From positions 1-64,000 of the forward strand of contig NZ_MUGT01000047.1 in assembly GCF_002217205.1 (NCBI RefSeq): a DNA stretch of 64,000 nt. Reading direction: 5' to 3'. This document shows positions 1 through 7,643 of the stretch, piece by piece. A program made the translations under genes and the position numbers. The notes under the pieces are model-generated. The model was not told the DNA's origin. It ran no database searches and worked only from the letters and a program-made list of their open reading frames with translations. The stretch is from Flavobacterium branchiophilum NBRC 15030 = ATCC 35035. Lineage in GTDB: Bacteria > Bacteroidota > Bacteroidia > Flavobacteriales > Flavobacteriaceae. Numbering within the stretch: the stretch's first letter is position 1; each line of letters opens with the position of its first letter.

Positions 1-93
1 TATATTTGGTATTATTAATTCATGAAAATATAACGTAAAATTTATTAATTTATTTAACATTTATTTGAAGTAGTTATCTTGACATTATTCAAT

Positions 94-155
94 CAATTGC
101 TCCAAAAAAGGGGCAATTAAAAGGATATCGCCTCTATCCCTAACGCAGTTTACGG
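94..155 (+). repeat. Flavobacterial hairpin repeat, 3' half (copy 1)
   Basis: A short hairpin (TTGC / GCAA around an A-rich loop) runs into a 37-bp block at 119-155 that recurs with only two mismatches at 1922-1958. The block also resembles the ends of elements at 36.9-37.1 kb and 38.5-38.7 kb (core CTATCCCTAACGC). The 5' half present in the other copies (GGGCGTT, GGGTCGGGCT) is missing. The copy sits just upstream of the hipBA promoter and may mark one edge of an inserted segment. Confidence 0.7.
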
Positions 156-206
156 TAAGTTGGGGATTTCAGTAAAAAAGTTAAAAAAAAACAATTTATT
201 AAAATG

Positions 207-237
207 TTTGTTATTTAAAACAAAATGTTTAATTTTG
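207..237 (+). promoter_or_regulatory. hipBA promoter with probable operator
   Basis: A -33 TTTG (207-210) and a -7 TAATTTTG (230-237) are 19 nt apart, matching the Bacteroidota promoter. The inverted repeat TTTGTT/AACAAA (207-212, 219-224) and the direct repeat AAAATGTTT (201-209, 222-230) lie within it. Such repeats over a toxin-antitoxin promoter suggest autorepression by HipB. Transcription would begin near 243, which excludes the more upstream ATG at 225. Confidence 0.6.
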
Positions 238-260
238 TACAGAATAACAATCATTATGCA

Positions 261-551
261 ATGGATACTAAAAAACAAACCATTTTTCCAAAGTACAATT
301 TACTACTTGTAAAAATGGGAGAAAACATAAAGCTAGCCCGTAAAAGACGTAAGTTAACCATGATCCAAGTTGCGGAGCGTGCTGACATTTCTCGCTCCAC
401 ATTATATTTAATTGAATCTGGGAATTCAGGTGTGGCTATGGGGGCTTACTTTAATGTATTGAGAGTATTAGGGCTTCAAGACGACTTTTTAAAATTAGCC
501 GCCGATGATGTATTAGGTAGAAAACTCCAAGACCTTGAACTTTTAAAATAA
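261..551 (+). CDS. hipB: HipB-type XRE-family antitoxin/repressor
   Basis: This small helix-turn-helix protein (about 96 residues) is expected to bind its own promoter and hold the HipA-type kinase encoded 6 nt downstream in check. The XRE fold runs from MGENIKLARKRRKLT, through the recognition stretch ADISRSTLYLIESG, to the end. An upstream ATG at 225 overlaps the -7 box, so I chose 261; an ATG at 315, just before the helix-turn-helix, is also possible. HipB family membership rests on the fold, the size and the partner gene. Confidence 0.85.
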   Translation: MDTKKQTIFPKYNLLLVKMGENIKLARKRRKLTMIQVAERADISRSTLYLIESGNSGVAMGAYFNVLRVLGLQDDFLKLAADDVLGRKLQDLELLK

Positions 552-557
552 TACAAT

Positions 558-1808
558 ATGGCACTAAATAATACAAACATCTATGTTTATGCTGATTGGG
601 TTGGAATGATAGAACCAAAACTAATTGGAATACTAACCGCTCAACAAGCAAAAGGTAAAAAAGCCTTTAGTTTTGAGTATGATGCTATTTGGCTTAAAAC
701 AGAACAAAAATTTTTATTAGATCCAGACATAAGTTTGTTTACGGGTTCGCAATATCCAAATCAAAAAGAAAATTTTGGTATTTTTTTAGATAGTATGCCC
801 GATACTTGGGGAAGAACACTTATGAAACGAAGAGCAGCACAATGGGCAAAAGAAAATAATACCAAGACACCAACACTTTATGATATTGATTTTCTTTTAG
901 GCGTTTTCGATGAAAGCAGAATGGGTGCGTTACGCTTTAAAACCGACCCAAATGGTGCTTTTTTAGATAATAACAAAACGGCTTCAACACCACCTTGGTC
1001 GTCCATCAGAGAACTTCAAAACGCAGCAGAGAACATTGAAAATGATAAAGATAATGATGAAATAAGAAAATGGCTTTCCATATTAATTGCACCCGGTTCT
1101 TCTTTAGGAGGTGCCAGACCCAAAGCCAATATCTTGGATACTGATAAAAGTTTATGGATAGCTAAATTTCCATCCAAGTCAGATACAATAGATAAAGCAG
1201 CATGGGAATATTTAGCCTATAAATTAGCCATTCAAGCTGGAATTGATATGGCTCCATGCAAAATAGAAAAAATAATGGGTACTTATAATACCTTTTTTAC
1301 AAAACGTTTTGATAGAGAAAATGGAAAAAGAATTCATTTTGCATCTGCAATGACGATGACTGGAAATAATGAAGAAACAATAAAAGAGAATCATCCCAGT
1401 TACTTAGAAATAGCCGAATTTATTAGTAACTACGGGGTTGCTATTGAAGAAAATTTACATCAATTATGGCGAAGAATCGTATTTAATATAGCTATTTCAA
1501 ATACCGATGACCATTTACGCAATCATGGCTTTATTTTAACCAATGAAGGGTGGATTTTGTCACCAGCTTATGATTTAAATCCTTCAATTGATAAAGACGG
1601 TTTATCATTAAATATCGATATGGATAACTATGCATTAGATTTTGAAATAGCAATAAGTGTTGGTGCCTATTTTAGACTTAACAAAAATCAGATGGTTTCT
1701 ATCATTGAAGAGGTAAAAAGCGCTGTAAGTAAATGGGAAGAAGTGGCTAATAAAATTGGAATCTCAAGAAGTGAACAACAAATAATGGGCAACGCTTTTA
1801 ATTATTAA
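558..1808 (+). CDS. hipA: HipA-type serine/threonine kinase toxin
   Basis: This is a 416-residue HipA-family kinase. The founding member phosphorylates glutamyl-tRNA synthetase, but targets vary and none can be read here. The N-terminal domain (about 5-130) precedes the kinase core, which carries the phosphate-binding SSLGGARPKA (181-190), KRFDRE (249-254), the catalytic SNTDDHLRNHGF (314-325, Asp317/318 and Asn322) and AYDLNP (337-342). All key residues are present, so it is probably active. Translation likely couples to hipB, whose stop lies 6 nt upstream. The pair lies between two direct copies of a hairpin repeat, which suggests acquisition as a cassette. Confidence 0.9.
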   Translation: MALNNTNIYVYADWVGMIEPKLIGILTAQQAKGKKAFSFEYDAIWLKTEQKFLLDPDISLFTGSQYPNQKENFGIFLDSMPDTWGRTLMKRRAAQWAKENNTKTPTLYDIDFLLGVFDESRMGALRFKTDPNGAFLDNNKTASTPPWSSIRELQNAAENIENDKDNDEIRKWLSILIAPGSSLGGARPKANILDTDKSLWIAKFPSKSDTIDKAAWEYLAYKLAIQAGIDMAPCKIEKIMGTYNTFFTKRFDRENGKRIHFASAMTMTGNNEETIKENHPSYLEIAEFISNYGVAIEENLHQLWRRIVFNIAISNTDDHLRNHGFILTNEGWILSPAYDLNPSIDKDGLSLNIDMDNYALDFEIAISVGAYFRLNKNQMVSIIEEVKSAVSKWEEVANKIGISRSEQQIMGNAFNY

Positions 1809-1822
1809 TTTCAAACATATTT

Positions 1823-1958
1823 GGGCGTTCCCCCAATTGCCAGAAATCTAGCATGCACATAGCTGGCAATTGGGGTCGGGCTATCGGCTTTATCTTTTAC
1901 TTGCCCCAAAAAAGGGCAAGTAAAAGGATACCGCCTCTATCCCTAACGCGGTTTACGG
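1823..1958 (+). repeat. Flavobacterial hairpin repeat (copy 2)
   Basis: The element begins GGGCGTTCCC and contains the stem CCAATTGCCAG/CTGGCAATTGG. It continues through GGGTCGGGCTATC and a second hairpin (ACTTGCCC/GGGCAAGT with an A-rich loop), and ends in AAAAGGATACCGCC...CTATCCCTAACGC. It shares this layout with the elements at 36.9 and 38.5 kb and its 3' half with 94-155. It may also terminate hipA transcription. Confidence 0.7.
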
Positions 1959-2074
1959 AACAAAAGATATTTTGTTTTTCAATTCAAATTTTGTTAAAAA
2001 TTTATTAGTTAAATTTAATTGTGAAAATATCTCATTATTTTTAATAATTATTATTTTTTTAATATTTATTGTGA

Positions 2075-2500
2075 GCCACTTTTGACCAAGGATTTACTAC
2101 GGTTGAATATTTAGCAGCATCGTTGTTAGACATGGAATACCACACACAAAAACAAGCGATTACAACAGATGCCGCTACTTTTGAAAGTACAGCAATGCAA
2201 AAAATCGGGTTGATTGATGCTATAATTCCACGATACAAATCCACTTATTTCAATCATATATTTGCAGGAGGCTATTCAGCGGGATATTACAGTTACATTT
2301 GGTCAGGTGTATTGGATACCGATGCTTTTGAAGTGTTCAAAACCACGAGTTTATTCAATCCCGAGAAAGCATTATCCTTTAGAAAAAACATATTAGAAAA
2401 AGGAGGCACTGAAGAACCAATGGAATTATACAAACGATTCCGAGGCACCGAGCCAAGCGTTCAACCCCTATTAAAAAAACGAGGATTAAGCAAAAACTAA
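2075..2500 (+). pseudogene. C-terminal remnant of M3-family peptidyl-dipeptidase (Dcp-like)
   Basis: The open frame from 2075 (just after a TGA) encodes about 141 residues matching the C-terminus of M3 metallopeptidases of the Dcp type: FDQGFTTVEYLAASLLDM, FAGGYSAGYYSYIWS and FKTTSLFNPE. Full-length Dcp is near 700 residues with an HEXXH zinc site, which is absent here, so this is the 3' fifth of a gene that lost its front. A reading from ATG 2123 gives 125 residues but no catalytic centre. The break lies about 115 bp after the repeat that follows hipA, suggesting that the hipBA insertion or a linked deletion removed the rest. Confidence 0.85.
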
Positions 2501-2510
2501 CAAAAAAAAG

Positions 2511-2537
2511 CCAGTAACAAAAATTACTGGTTTTTTT
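2511..2537. terminator. Bidirectional terminator hairpin
   Basis: CCAGTAA/TTACTGG (2511-2517, 2524-2530) forms a 7-bp stem with a 6-nt loop. A T-run follows on the plus strand and an A-run precedes it (T-run on the minus strand). It lies between the convergent dcp remnant and fic gene. Confidence 0.8.
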
Positions 2538-2557
2538 ATTAAATTAAAGTGGTTGAA

Positions 2558-3607
2558 TTATTTACTAATAATAGACAAATAGCGTTCCATACATTCTTTT
2601 TCAACTTGAGCAACAAACATAATAAAATCTTCTTTGTTGTGGTTAGTTTGAGCGGTTTCTAATGTTTGATAATATTTCATTCGTGTATCATAATCTCCTT
2701 TTATATTTGCAATTACATAACCGTGTTGCAATAAGATAAAATTCATTATCAACCGAGAAGTTCTACCATTACCATCAATAAAAGGGTGAATGGTTACCAA
2801 TCTTTCGTGCATTTCTGCAGCTAAAACAACAGGATGCAATTTGTTTTTTTGTTGTTCCATCCAAATAAAATAATCTTCCATTTGCTTGGCAACAAGATAC
2901 GGTTGTGGTGGCAAATGGCTGCTCCCCTTAATCATGACTTGAACATTTCTATACCGACCCGCATCTTCTGGCATAATACCTCTCAAGATTAAATTGTGAA
3001 CCGATAACAGCTCTCGTTCATTTATATAAAAATTTCTTTCCACCAATTGCTTTATATACGCTATTGCCTCCACATGATTGATGGCTTCTAAATGTTCACG
3101 CATACTTTTACCCGAAACCGTAAGTCCTTCATTAATAACTAAATCGGTCTCGCGCAGCGTTAAAGTATTGCCTTCAATACGATTACTTTCAAAAATGTAT
3201 TCTAATTCTAGTGCCTGAGAAATTCTATAACTGTCAAATTCTCGATATTTGTTTAGTTTTTCTTTTAACACATCAATTTCATCCAAAATAGCTTGAAGAT
3301 TGTTTGAAATTGTTATTTTTTGTACAGAATAGTAGTTTTCAATTTCTTCACGAACCAAATCCATTGCACGGATTGTTAAATCATCGGAACCTATTTCGTA
3401 TAAAATTTTTTCTTTTAGCCAAGCAACCATTAAAGTATCATAATCTAATTCTAGCAATTGAGCAAGTTTGAATACTTGTTCGCGGGTTGGCTTTCTTGTA
3501 CCGTTTTCAAACTTGCTAATAAGTGCTTGGTCAATTTGCATTAATTGAGCTAACTCTCTGGTTTTGATGCCTTTTTGTTCTCTAGCGGTTTTTAGTAATA
3601 TTTTCAT
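2558..3607 (-). CDS. Fic-domain protein with N-terminal XRE helix-turn-helix
   Basis: This 349-residue Fic protein probably transfers AMP (or a related moiety) from a nucleotide to a target side chain. An XRE-type helix-turn-helix occupies about 1-60, a linker follows, then the inhibitory motif SNRIEGN (141-147) and the complete Fic active site HPFIDGNGRTSR (274-285). The inhibitory helix lies N-terminal within the same chain (class II), so activity should be self-restrained. The DNA-binding domain suggests it regulates itself or other genes. It ends 21 nt from a shared terminator and its promoter would lie in 3608-3678. Confidence 0.9.
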   Translation of the reverse strand: MKILLKTAREQKGIKTRELAQLMQIDQALISKFENGTRKPTREQVFKLAQLLELDYDTLMVAWLKEKILYEIGSDDLTIRAMDLVREEIENYYSVQKITISNNLQAILDEIDVLKEKLNKYREFDSYRISQALELEYIFESNRIEGNTLTLRETDLVINEGLTVSGKSMREHLEAINHVEAIAYIKQLVERNFYINERELLSVHNLILRGIMPEDAGRYRNVQVMIKGSSHLPPQPYLVAKQMEDYFIWMEQQKNKLHPVVLAAEMHERLVTIHPFIDGNGRTSRLIMNFILLQHGYVIANIKGDYDTRMKYYQTLETAQTNHNKEDFIMFVAQVEKECMERYLSIISK

Positions 3608-3678
3608 TCGTAATGATGACTTTTAATTTCTTGACAAATTTAGTCATATTTTTATTCAAAAAAAAGTTTTTCTAATAT

Positions 3679-4134
3679 TTAACTAAATTCTTTTTTAATT
3701 CTAGCCAAGTCTCGTTTGGTATCTTGTTCTTTTAGTGATTCTCGTTTGTCGTAGGTTTTTTTACCACGGCATAAACCAATTTCTAGTTTTGCCAACCCTT
3801 TTTCGTTGGTAAATAATCGAAGAGGCACTATAGTAAGACCTTTGGTTTCTACGCTTCTGGCAAGAGATTTTAGTTCTCTTTTGTTTAATAATAGTTTTCT
3901 TTCACTTCTTGCTTTGTGATTAAATTGGTTACCAAAAGCATATTCCTCTATGTATGTGTTGATTGCAAATAATTCACCATTACTAAATTCGCAAAAACTT
4001 TCGGCAATTTGTGCCTTTCCTAGTCTGATGGATTTTATTTCTGTACCTGTTAAAACTATTCCAGCCGAAAAGGTTTCGATAATTTCAAAATCGAAGCGAG
4101 CTCTTTTATTTAATATGTTGGCGGTTTTTATCAT
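3679..4134 (-). CDS. smpB: SsrA-binding protein SmpB
   Basis: SmpB binds tmRNA and brings it to stalled ribosomes for trans-translation. The 151-residue product has the usual length and family motifs: an N-terminal NKRARFDFEI, TGTEIKSIR, then the basic C-terminal tail KKTYDKRESLKEQDTKRD. A longer reading from 4275 adds 47 hydrophobic low-complexity residues lying over the promoter (TACTTTTG at 4147-4154), so the start is set at 4134. The tmRNA gene itself is not visible in this window. Confidence 0.95.
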   Translation of the reverse strand: MIKTANILNKRARFDFEIIETFSAGIVLTGTEIKSIRLGKAQIAESFCEFSNGELFAINTYIEEYAFGNQFNHKARSERKLLLNKRELKSLARSVETKGLTIVPLRLFTNEKGLAKLEIGLCRGKKTYDKRESLKEQDTKRDLARIKKEFS

Positions 4135-4146
4135 AATATTGGATTG

Positions 4147-4179
4147 CAAAAGTACTACAAAAAGAAAAAAAAGAACAAA
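4147..4179 (-). promoter_or_regulatory. smpB promoter
   Basis: On the minus strand, TTTG (4179-4176) and TACTTTTG (4154-4147) are 21 nt apart, fitting the Bacteroidota -33/-7 form. The predicted transcription start lies just upstream of the ATG at 4134. Confidence 0.6.
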
Positions 4180-4237
4180 GTAAACTTCATTTTTTTTGTA
4201 GAAAGAAAAGAAAAGAAAAAAAGAGTAAATTTGTGCC

Positions 4238-4465
4238 ATGGAAAAAAGAGCAACAAAAGACCCATTGCACGGCATTACACTTAAAAAAATAGTAGAGCAA
4301 TTAGTTGATTTGTATGGATTTGAAAGTTTGGGAGATCAAATAAAAATAAAATGTTTTATAGAAAATCCATCCATAAAATCGAGTTTAACTTTTTTGCGAA
4401 AAACCGATTGGGCTCGCAAAAAAGTAGAAGAGTTGTATGTGAAATCATTGACAAAAAGAAATTAA
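4238..4465 (+). CDS. VF530 (DUF2132) family protein
   Basis: This 75-residue protein matches the VF530 family. KDPLHGITLKKIVEQLV, a CF-(I)ENPS segment and the C-terminal SSLTFLRKTDWARKKVE are its conserved parts. Members are small helical proteins proposed to bind DNA; their role is not well defined. A -7 box TAAATTTG (4226-4233) ends only 4 nt before the ATG, so the message may be leaderless. It is divergent from smpB and convergent with the retron RT. Confidence 0.9.
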   Translation: MEKRATKDPLHGITLKKIVEQLVDLYGFESLGDQIKIKCFIENPSIKSSLTFLRKTDWARKKVEELYVKSLTKRN

Positions 4466-4496
4466 ACTTTGTTTTTTGTCTCAGATTTCAAAAATT

Positions 4497-5639
4497 TTAT
4501 TTGATATTATTTTCGTCTAATTTTTTATTAGATTCTTTGTGAATTTCAATTTCAAAAATTAATTTAAATTCCTCTTTGAATTTTAAAACTAAAGTATCCC
4601 CTTTACCCCTTACTTGTCCAACAAAATTAATATAACCTTCTAAGCGGTTCATGAATTGTGATGAGTATCTTTTGTCAATTTTGTTAAGTTTAAAATGGCG
4701 TTGGGCTGCTTTTTCTATGCCGTTTATAGAAACGTCATGAAGCATGGCTCGTATTTTTTTTAGTAGTTTTTTGTCCACGTTTACCTTTTGGTTCACTGTT
4801 AATCCTGTAACGATTTGCTTTCTATTTTGTGTTTTTAAATGAATTTTTTTTGAGTTTATTTCAAAGAAATTCTTTTTAATCAAGTTTATGATGTCAAGAG
4901 TGATGTCATGTGAAATTTTAAAGTTAGACGAAAAGGTTAAATCGTCTGCATAGCGGGTAAAAGTTAAATCATTTTCGGCACTAAAACGAAGCAAATCATC
5001 ATCAAGTTCGTGGCAAATAAAATTGGATAGTACTGGTGATGTAGGTGCACCGATTGGTAGTTTGCCTTTGTAGGTAGTAAGCAAGGTTAATGCTATTGCA
5101 ATGGGTTCACTGAAGTTAAAGAAGTGTGAAGAGAAAATGTCTTTTACCTGGTTTGCAGTTATGCTATGGAAAAAATCTTTAAGATCAATGTTTAAGACAA
5201 AGTTTTTTGAAACATGAACTTTTGCGTTCTCCACAATATTGCAAGAAGTTCCTAGATAATGTGGGTTTATAACAAAGCCATGCACATGATGTGGTTTTAA
5301 CCATAAATAGTAGGCCTGTAAAAAATAATTCAGCCTTTTTTGAATCCCTTTTAGCGAATTTTCGGGTGCAAAAATCTGTCTTGTGCCACCCCTTTTCTTT
5401 TGGATGGTGAAATGCTTGTATGGTGGATTATTAAGTAGTTCTTCTAAATGATAGATTGGTGTTGTAAGGAATTTGGCTAATTCAAATGGCTCTTCGATGG
5501 AAAGAAGACATAGCGCGTTTAATTCATGCTTCTTAAAATCCTGCAAAGCAAGATTAGTAAGATAAAAATCATCAGAAAAATATTTTTTAAATTCTTTTTT
5601 ATGTCTTTGAACGAGTTGCTGAATTTCAGGTACTGTCAT
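4497..5639 (-). CDS. Retron reverse transcriptase (retron 1)
   Basis: This RT of about 380 residues would make msDNA by copying part of its own RNA (5658-5824). Visible motifs, numbered from the chosen start, are the retron-type NAKVH (138-142), the first catalytic Asp in DLKDFF (152-157), PIGAPTSP (195-202), YADD (230-233) and VTG (277-279) followed by LTVNQKVNV. NAxxH and VTG separate retron RTs from group II intron and DGR enzymes. A longer reading from 5804 adds 55 residues that are really the msr-msd RNA, so I start at ATG 5639, 18 nt after a2. Its only same-strand neighbours are upstream: the DnaB-like and SSB-like genes. It resembles the RT at 16188-17492 but is clearly divergent. Confidence 0.93.
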   Translation of the reverse strand: MTVPEIQQLVQRHKKEFKKYFSDDFYLTNLALQDFKKHELNALCLLSIEEPFELAKFLTTPIYHLEELLNNPPYKHFTIQKKRGGTRQIFAPENSLKGIQKRLNYFLQAYYLWLKPHHVHGFVINPHYLGTSCNIVENAKVHVSKNFVLNIDLKDFFHSITANQVKDIFSSHFFNFSEPIAIALTLLTTYKGKLPIGAPTSPVLSNFICHELDDDLLRFSAENDLTFTRYADDLTFSSNFKISHDITLDIINLIKKNFFEINSKKIHLKTQNRKQIVTGLTVNQKVNVDKKLLKKIRAMLHDVSINGIEKAAQRHFKLNKIDKRYSSQFMNRLEGYINFVGQVRGKGDTLVLKFKEEFKLIFEIEIHKESNKKLDENNIK

Positions 5640-5657
5640 CCTATTTTTATTTAAAAA

Positions 5658-5824
5658 GAGCCGTTGTAAATTATCTTTGGTTTTCTTGCTATTTATGAGA
5701 AGCGGAACGCAGTGAGCATCGCAATAAATAGCAATATTTTCTTGCTTACAGCTCGATTTGGGTTGCAGGAACACAACCGCAATGTTGTAAATGTTTGACA
5801 TCATAATTTTTAAAACAACGGCTC
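5658..5824 (-). ncRNA. Retron 1 msr-msd RNA (candidate)
   Basis: A perfect 10-bp inverted repeat, GAGCCGTTGT (5658-5667) and ACAACGGCTC (5815-5824), bounds a 167-nt stretch that fits between the dnaB-like stop (5838) and the RT start (5639). These would be a1 (5824-5815) and a2 (5667-5658). Inside is a strong hairpin with an 11-bp perfect stem TTGCTATTTAT/ATAAATAGCAA (5686-5696, 5724-5734) and a 27-nt loop, the likely msd. Near a1 are short stems (ACAAC/GUUGU, GGUUG/CAACC), as in an msr. GC content is visibly higher than in the surroundings. The branching G was not identified. Confidence 0.85.
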
Positions 5825-5837
5825 AATATCTTCATTT

Positions 5838-6935
5838 TTAAAAGGGAGTATTATCTGCATCTAAATTAAAGTCATTAACCAAATTTATTAAATTTGGGTT
5901 TTGGTCATATAACTCTTTTAGTCTTTCTTTTGAAAACGTAAATTCATTTTTGTTTGGGTCAAAAGCTTGAAAACTTGTGAAGTTTTCGTCTCTTAGAAGA
6001 TGTACCGTGCCTAAAACGCCATTTTTGTTTTTTGCAAGGATTAATTCCATCCTTCTATCGGTGCTTTCCCCTTCCTCATCTTCATCAATTTTATAATATT
6101 CGGCTCTGTAAACAAAGAGTACTTTATCGGCATCTTGTTCAATGGCTCCACTATCCCGCAAGTCAGAAAGTTGCGGTCGTTTTGAACCACTCCTTGTTTC
6201 TAAAGCTCTACTTAATTGACTTGATATTATAATACAAACATTAAATGTTTTAGCTATATTTTTTAATTCTCTGCTAATATAGCTTATTTCATACTCGCGA
6301 TTGTGTCGGTATTTGTTGGTACCCATCAACTGTAAATAATCAATAACAATTACTTTTATGTGGTTTTCTTTAATTTGATTTTCACAAAGTGCTTTGAATG
6401 CGGAGATAGAGTGGTAACAACTGTCGTTAAAAAACAGTTGGTGGTTTTTAAAATTACTTTCAAAAGAGGCTACTTTTTGTTTTTCATCATCGCTAAGTTT
6501 GTTTTGCATGATTTTTTCAACGGCTATGCCAGAAACACACGAAAGAAAACGGCTACTTAGTGAAAATTCAGATAAGTCAAAACTAAAATAAAGCAAGTGC
6601 ATTTTTTGGGAAATATGCAAAGATAGATTCACTAATAATTGCGTTTTGCCCATGGCAGGTCGCCCACCTATGACCACGATTTCACCCAGCTCAAACCCTC
6701 CAAAATTAGTATCTAATTGTGTAAAGCCCGTTTTGACGGAGGTGTATTTTTTAGTATTATCTTGAATTTGTTTGATGTTTTCCGAAATTAGCGTTGCCAT
6801 ACTTTTTGAATTTCTGGCTGTATTTTGCTGAAAATCGGCTTCATACAAAACTTGTTTAAGCTTGTAAATAATTTCTGAATCATCCATAGTATGAAGAAGA
6901 ATGTTTTCAATTTTATTTTTAATATTTAAGTTCAT
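5838..6935 (-). CDS. DnaB-type helicase core, retron-associated
   Basis: This 365-residue RecA-fold ATPase matches the C-terminal half of replicative DnaB. It has Walker A GGRPAMGKT (90-98), YFSFDLS (117-123, usually FSLEMS), Walker B VIVIDYLQLM (196-205), and the conserved SSQLSRALETR and KRPQLSDLRDSGAIEQDAD (about 239-271). DnaB normally has about 450 residues with a helical N-terminal domain; here only some 60 residues precede the core. It ends ADNTPF, similar to an SSB C-terminal tip. It stops 13 nt before the retron 1 RNA, so helicase, RNA and RT are probably one transcript. A chromosomal dnaB replacement is unlikely in this context; a phage-derived or retron-effector role is inferred. 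Confidence 0.88.
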   Translation of the reverse strand: MNLNIKNKIENILLHTMDDSEIIYKLKQVLYEADFQQNTARNSKSMATLISENIKQIQDNTKKYTSVKTGFTQLDTNFGGFELGEIVVIGGRPAMGKTQLLVNLSLHISQKMHLLYFSFDLSEFSLSSRFLSCVSGIAVEKIMQNKLSDDEKQKVASFESNFKNHQLFFNDSCYHSISAFKALCENQIKENHIKVIVIDYLQLMGTNKYRHNREYEISYISRELKNIAKTFNVCIIISSQLSRALETRSGSKRPQLSDLRDSGAIEQDADKVLFVYRAEYYKIDEDEEGESTDRRMELILAKNKNGVLGTVHLLRDENFTSFQAFDPNKNEFTFSKERLKELYDQNPNLINLVNDFNLDADNTPF

Positions 6936-7149
6936 GCCCTAAAGTTAATTTTTTTTTAGATGTTGTGAATATTATTTATGAAATATTTTAAACCGTAATT
7001 TTTCTTTTTATGAAATTATCGAATTACATTTCTGGGTTATTAAATCGTTCCCAATCCTATTTAAAAGTATTGATTTGCCTATAGTGAACCAACTTTTGTA
7101 TAGCATAACTTCAATTTTAAAATGCAAAGTGCCTACTATTTGCTAGAAA
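6936..7149. other. Intergenic stretch between SSB-like and DnaB-like genes
   Basis: These 214 AT-rich bases show one small imperfect hairpin (TGC-C-TATA/TATAGCA near 7078-7106). On the minus strand a TTGG/TACTTTTA pair about 21 nt apart could be a weak promoter for the DnaB-like gene. I looked for a1/a2-type repeats here as an alternative retron RNA site and found none. Confidence 0.4.
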
Positions 7150-7500
7150 TTAAAAAGGTAAAATATCTTCATTATCAGGTTCCACGTCTATTATTGTATC
7201 ACTATCTGAAGTATTTGAATGGTTAGGTGTTGTGCTATTTATAACCTCAACTTTCCAAGCTTTGAGGTCGGTGTACCATTTGCCATTAAATTCCCTGCTT
7301 TCTATATCAAATTCAAGGTTTAGCACATTACCAATTTGTAACTGGTTGTTGTTTATTTTGTCTCCCCAAACAGAAACACATATCTTTTTTGGATATTGAC
7401 CGTCTGTTTCTACAATGATGTCTTGTTTTTTCCACTCCCCATTTTTTCCGATTCCTGTTTGAAGCGGTAATACTTGAACCAATTTTGCTGTTATAGTCAT
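7150..7500 (-). CDS. DUF3127 / SSB-like OB-fold protein
   Basis: This 116-residue protein fits DUF3127, a Bacteroidota family with an OB-type fold (MTITAKLVQVLPLQTG, KKQDIIVETDGQ, GKWYTDLKAWKVE). The basic and aromatic OB-like core (1-85) is followed by an acidic tail ending NEDILPF, which closely resembles the SSB tip that docks partner proteins. It probably binds single-stranded DNA. It lies 214 nt upstream of the DnaB-like helicase on the same strand. With the RT as third gene, this makes a small ssDNA-handling set. The family assignment is from memory of the motif, so moderately sure. Confidence 0.75.
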   Translation of the reverse strand: MTITAKLVQVLPLQTGIGKNGEWKKQDIIVETDGQYPKKICVSVWGDKINNNQLQIGNVLNLEFDIESREFNGKWYTDLKAWKVEVINSTTPNHSNTSDSDTIIDVEPDNEDILPF

Positions 7501-7514
7501 CTTTATTTTTTTTG

Positions 7515-7522
7515 CAAATTTA
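7515..7522 (-). promoter_or_regulatory. Candidate -7 box of the SSB-like gene
   Basis: TAAATTTG on the minus strand lies 15 nt upstream of the ATG at 7500, matching TAnnTTTG. I see no clear TTG at the -33 distance. Confidence 0.4.
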
Positions 7523-7643
7523 TAGTTTATGTATGCAGTTTTGGTGCGTAGTTAATTGAAAATATTGTTTTATAATCGTATTTGATTTTTAAAATAAGTT
7601 ATTATTATTGGTATGATTTTTTTAAAGTTAAAGAATGAGTTAT

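Noticed and set aside
225-260. Upstream ATG at 225 as hipB start
   Set aside because: It lies upstream of and inside the -7 box TAATTTTG; the transcript would begin after it.
4135-4275. Longer smpB reading from 4275
   Set aside because: It adds 47 low-complexity hydrophobic residues across the promoter; SmpB has about 150 residues.
6936-7149. Retron 1 RNA in the gap before the DnaB-like gene
   Set aside because: No a1/a2 repeats were found here, while a perfect pair is present directly before the RT at 5658-5824.
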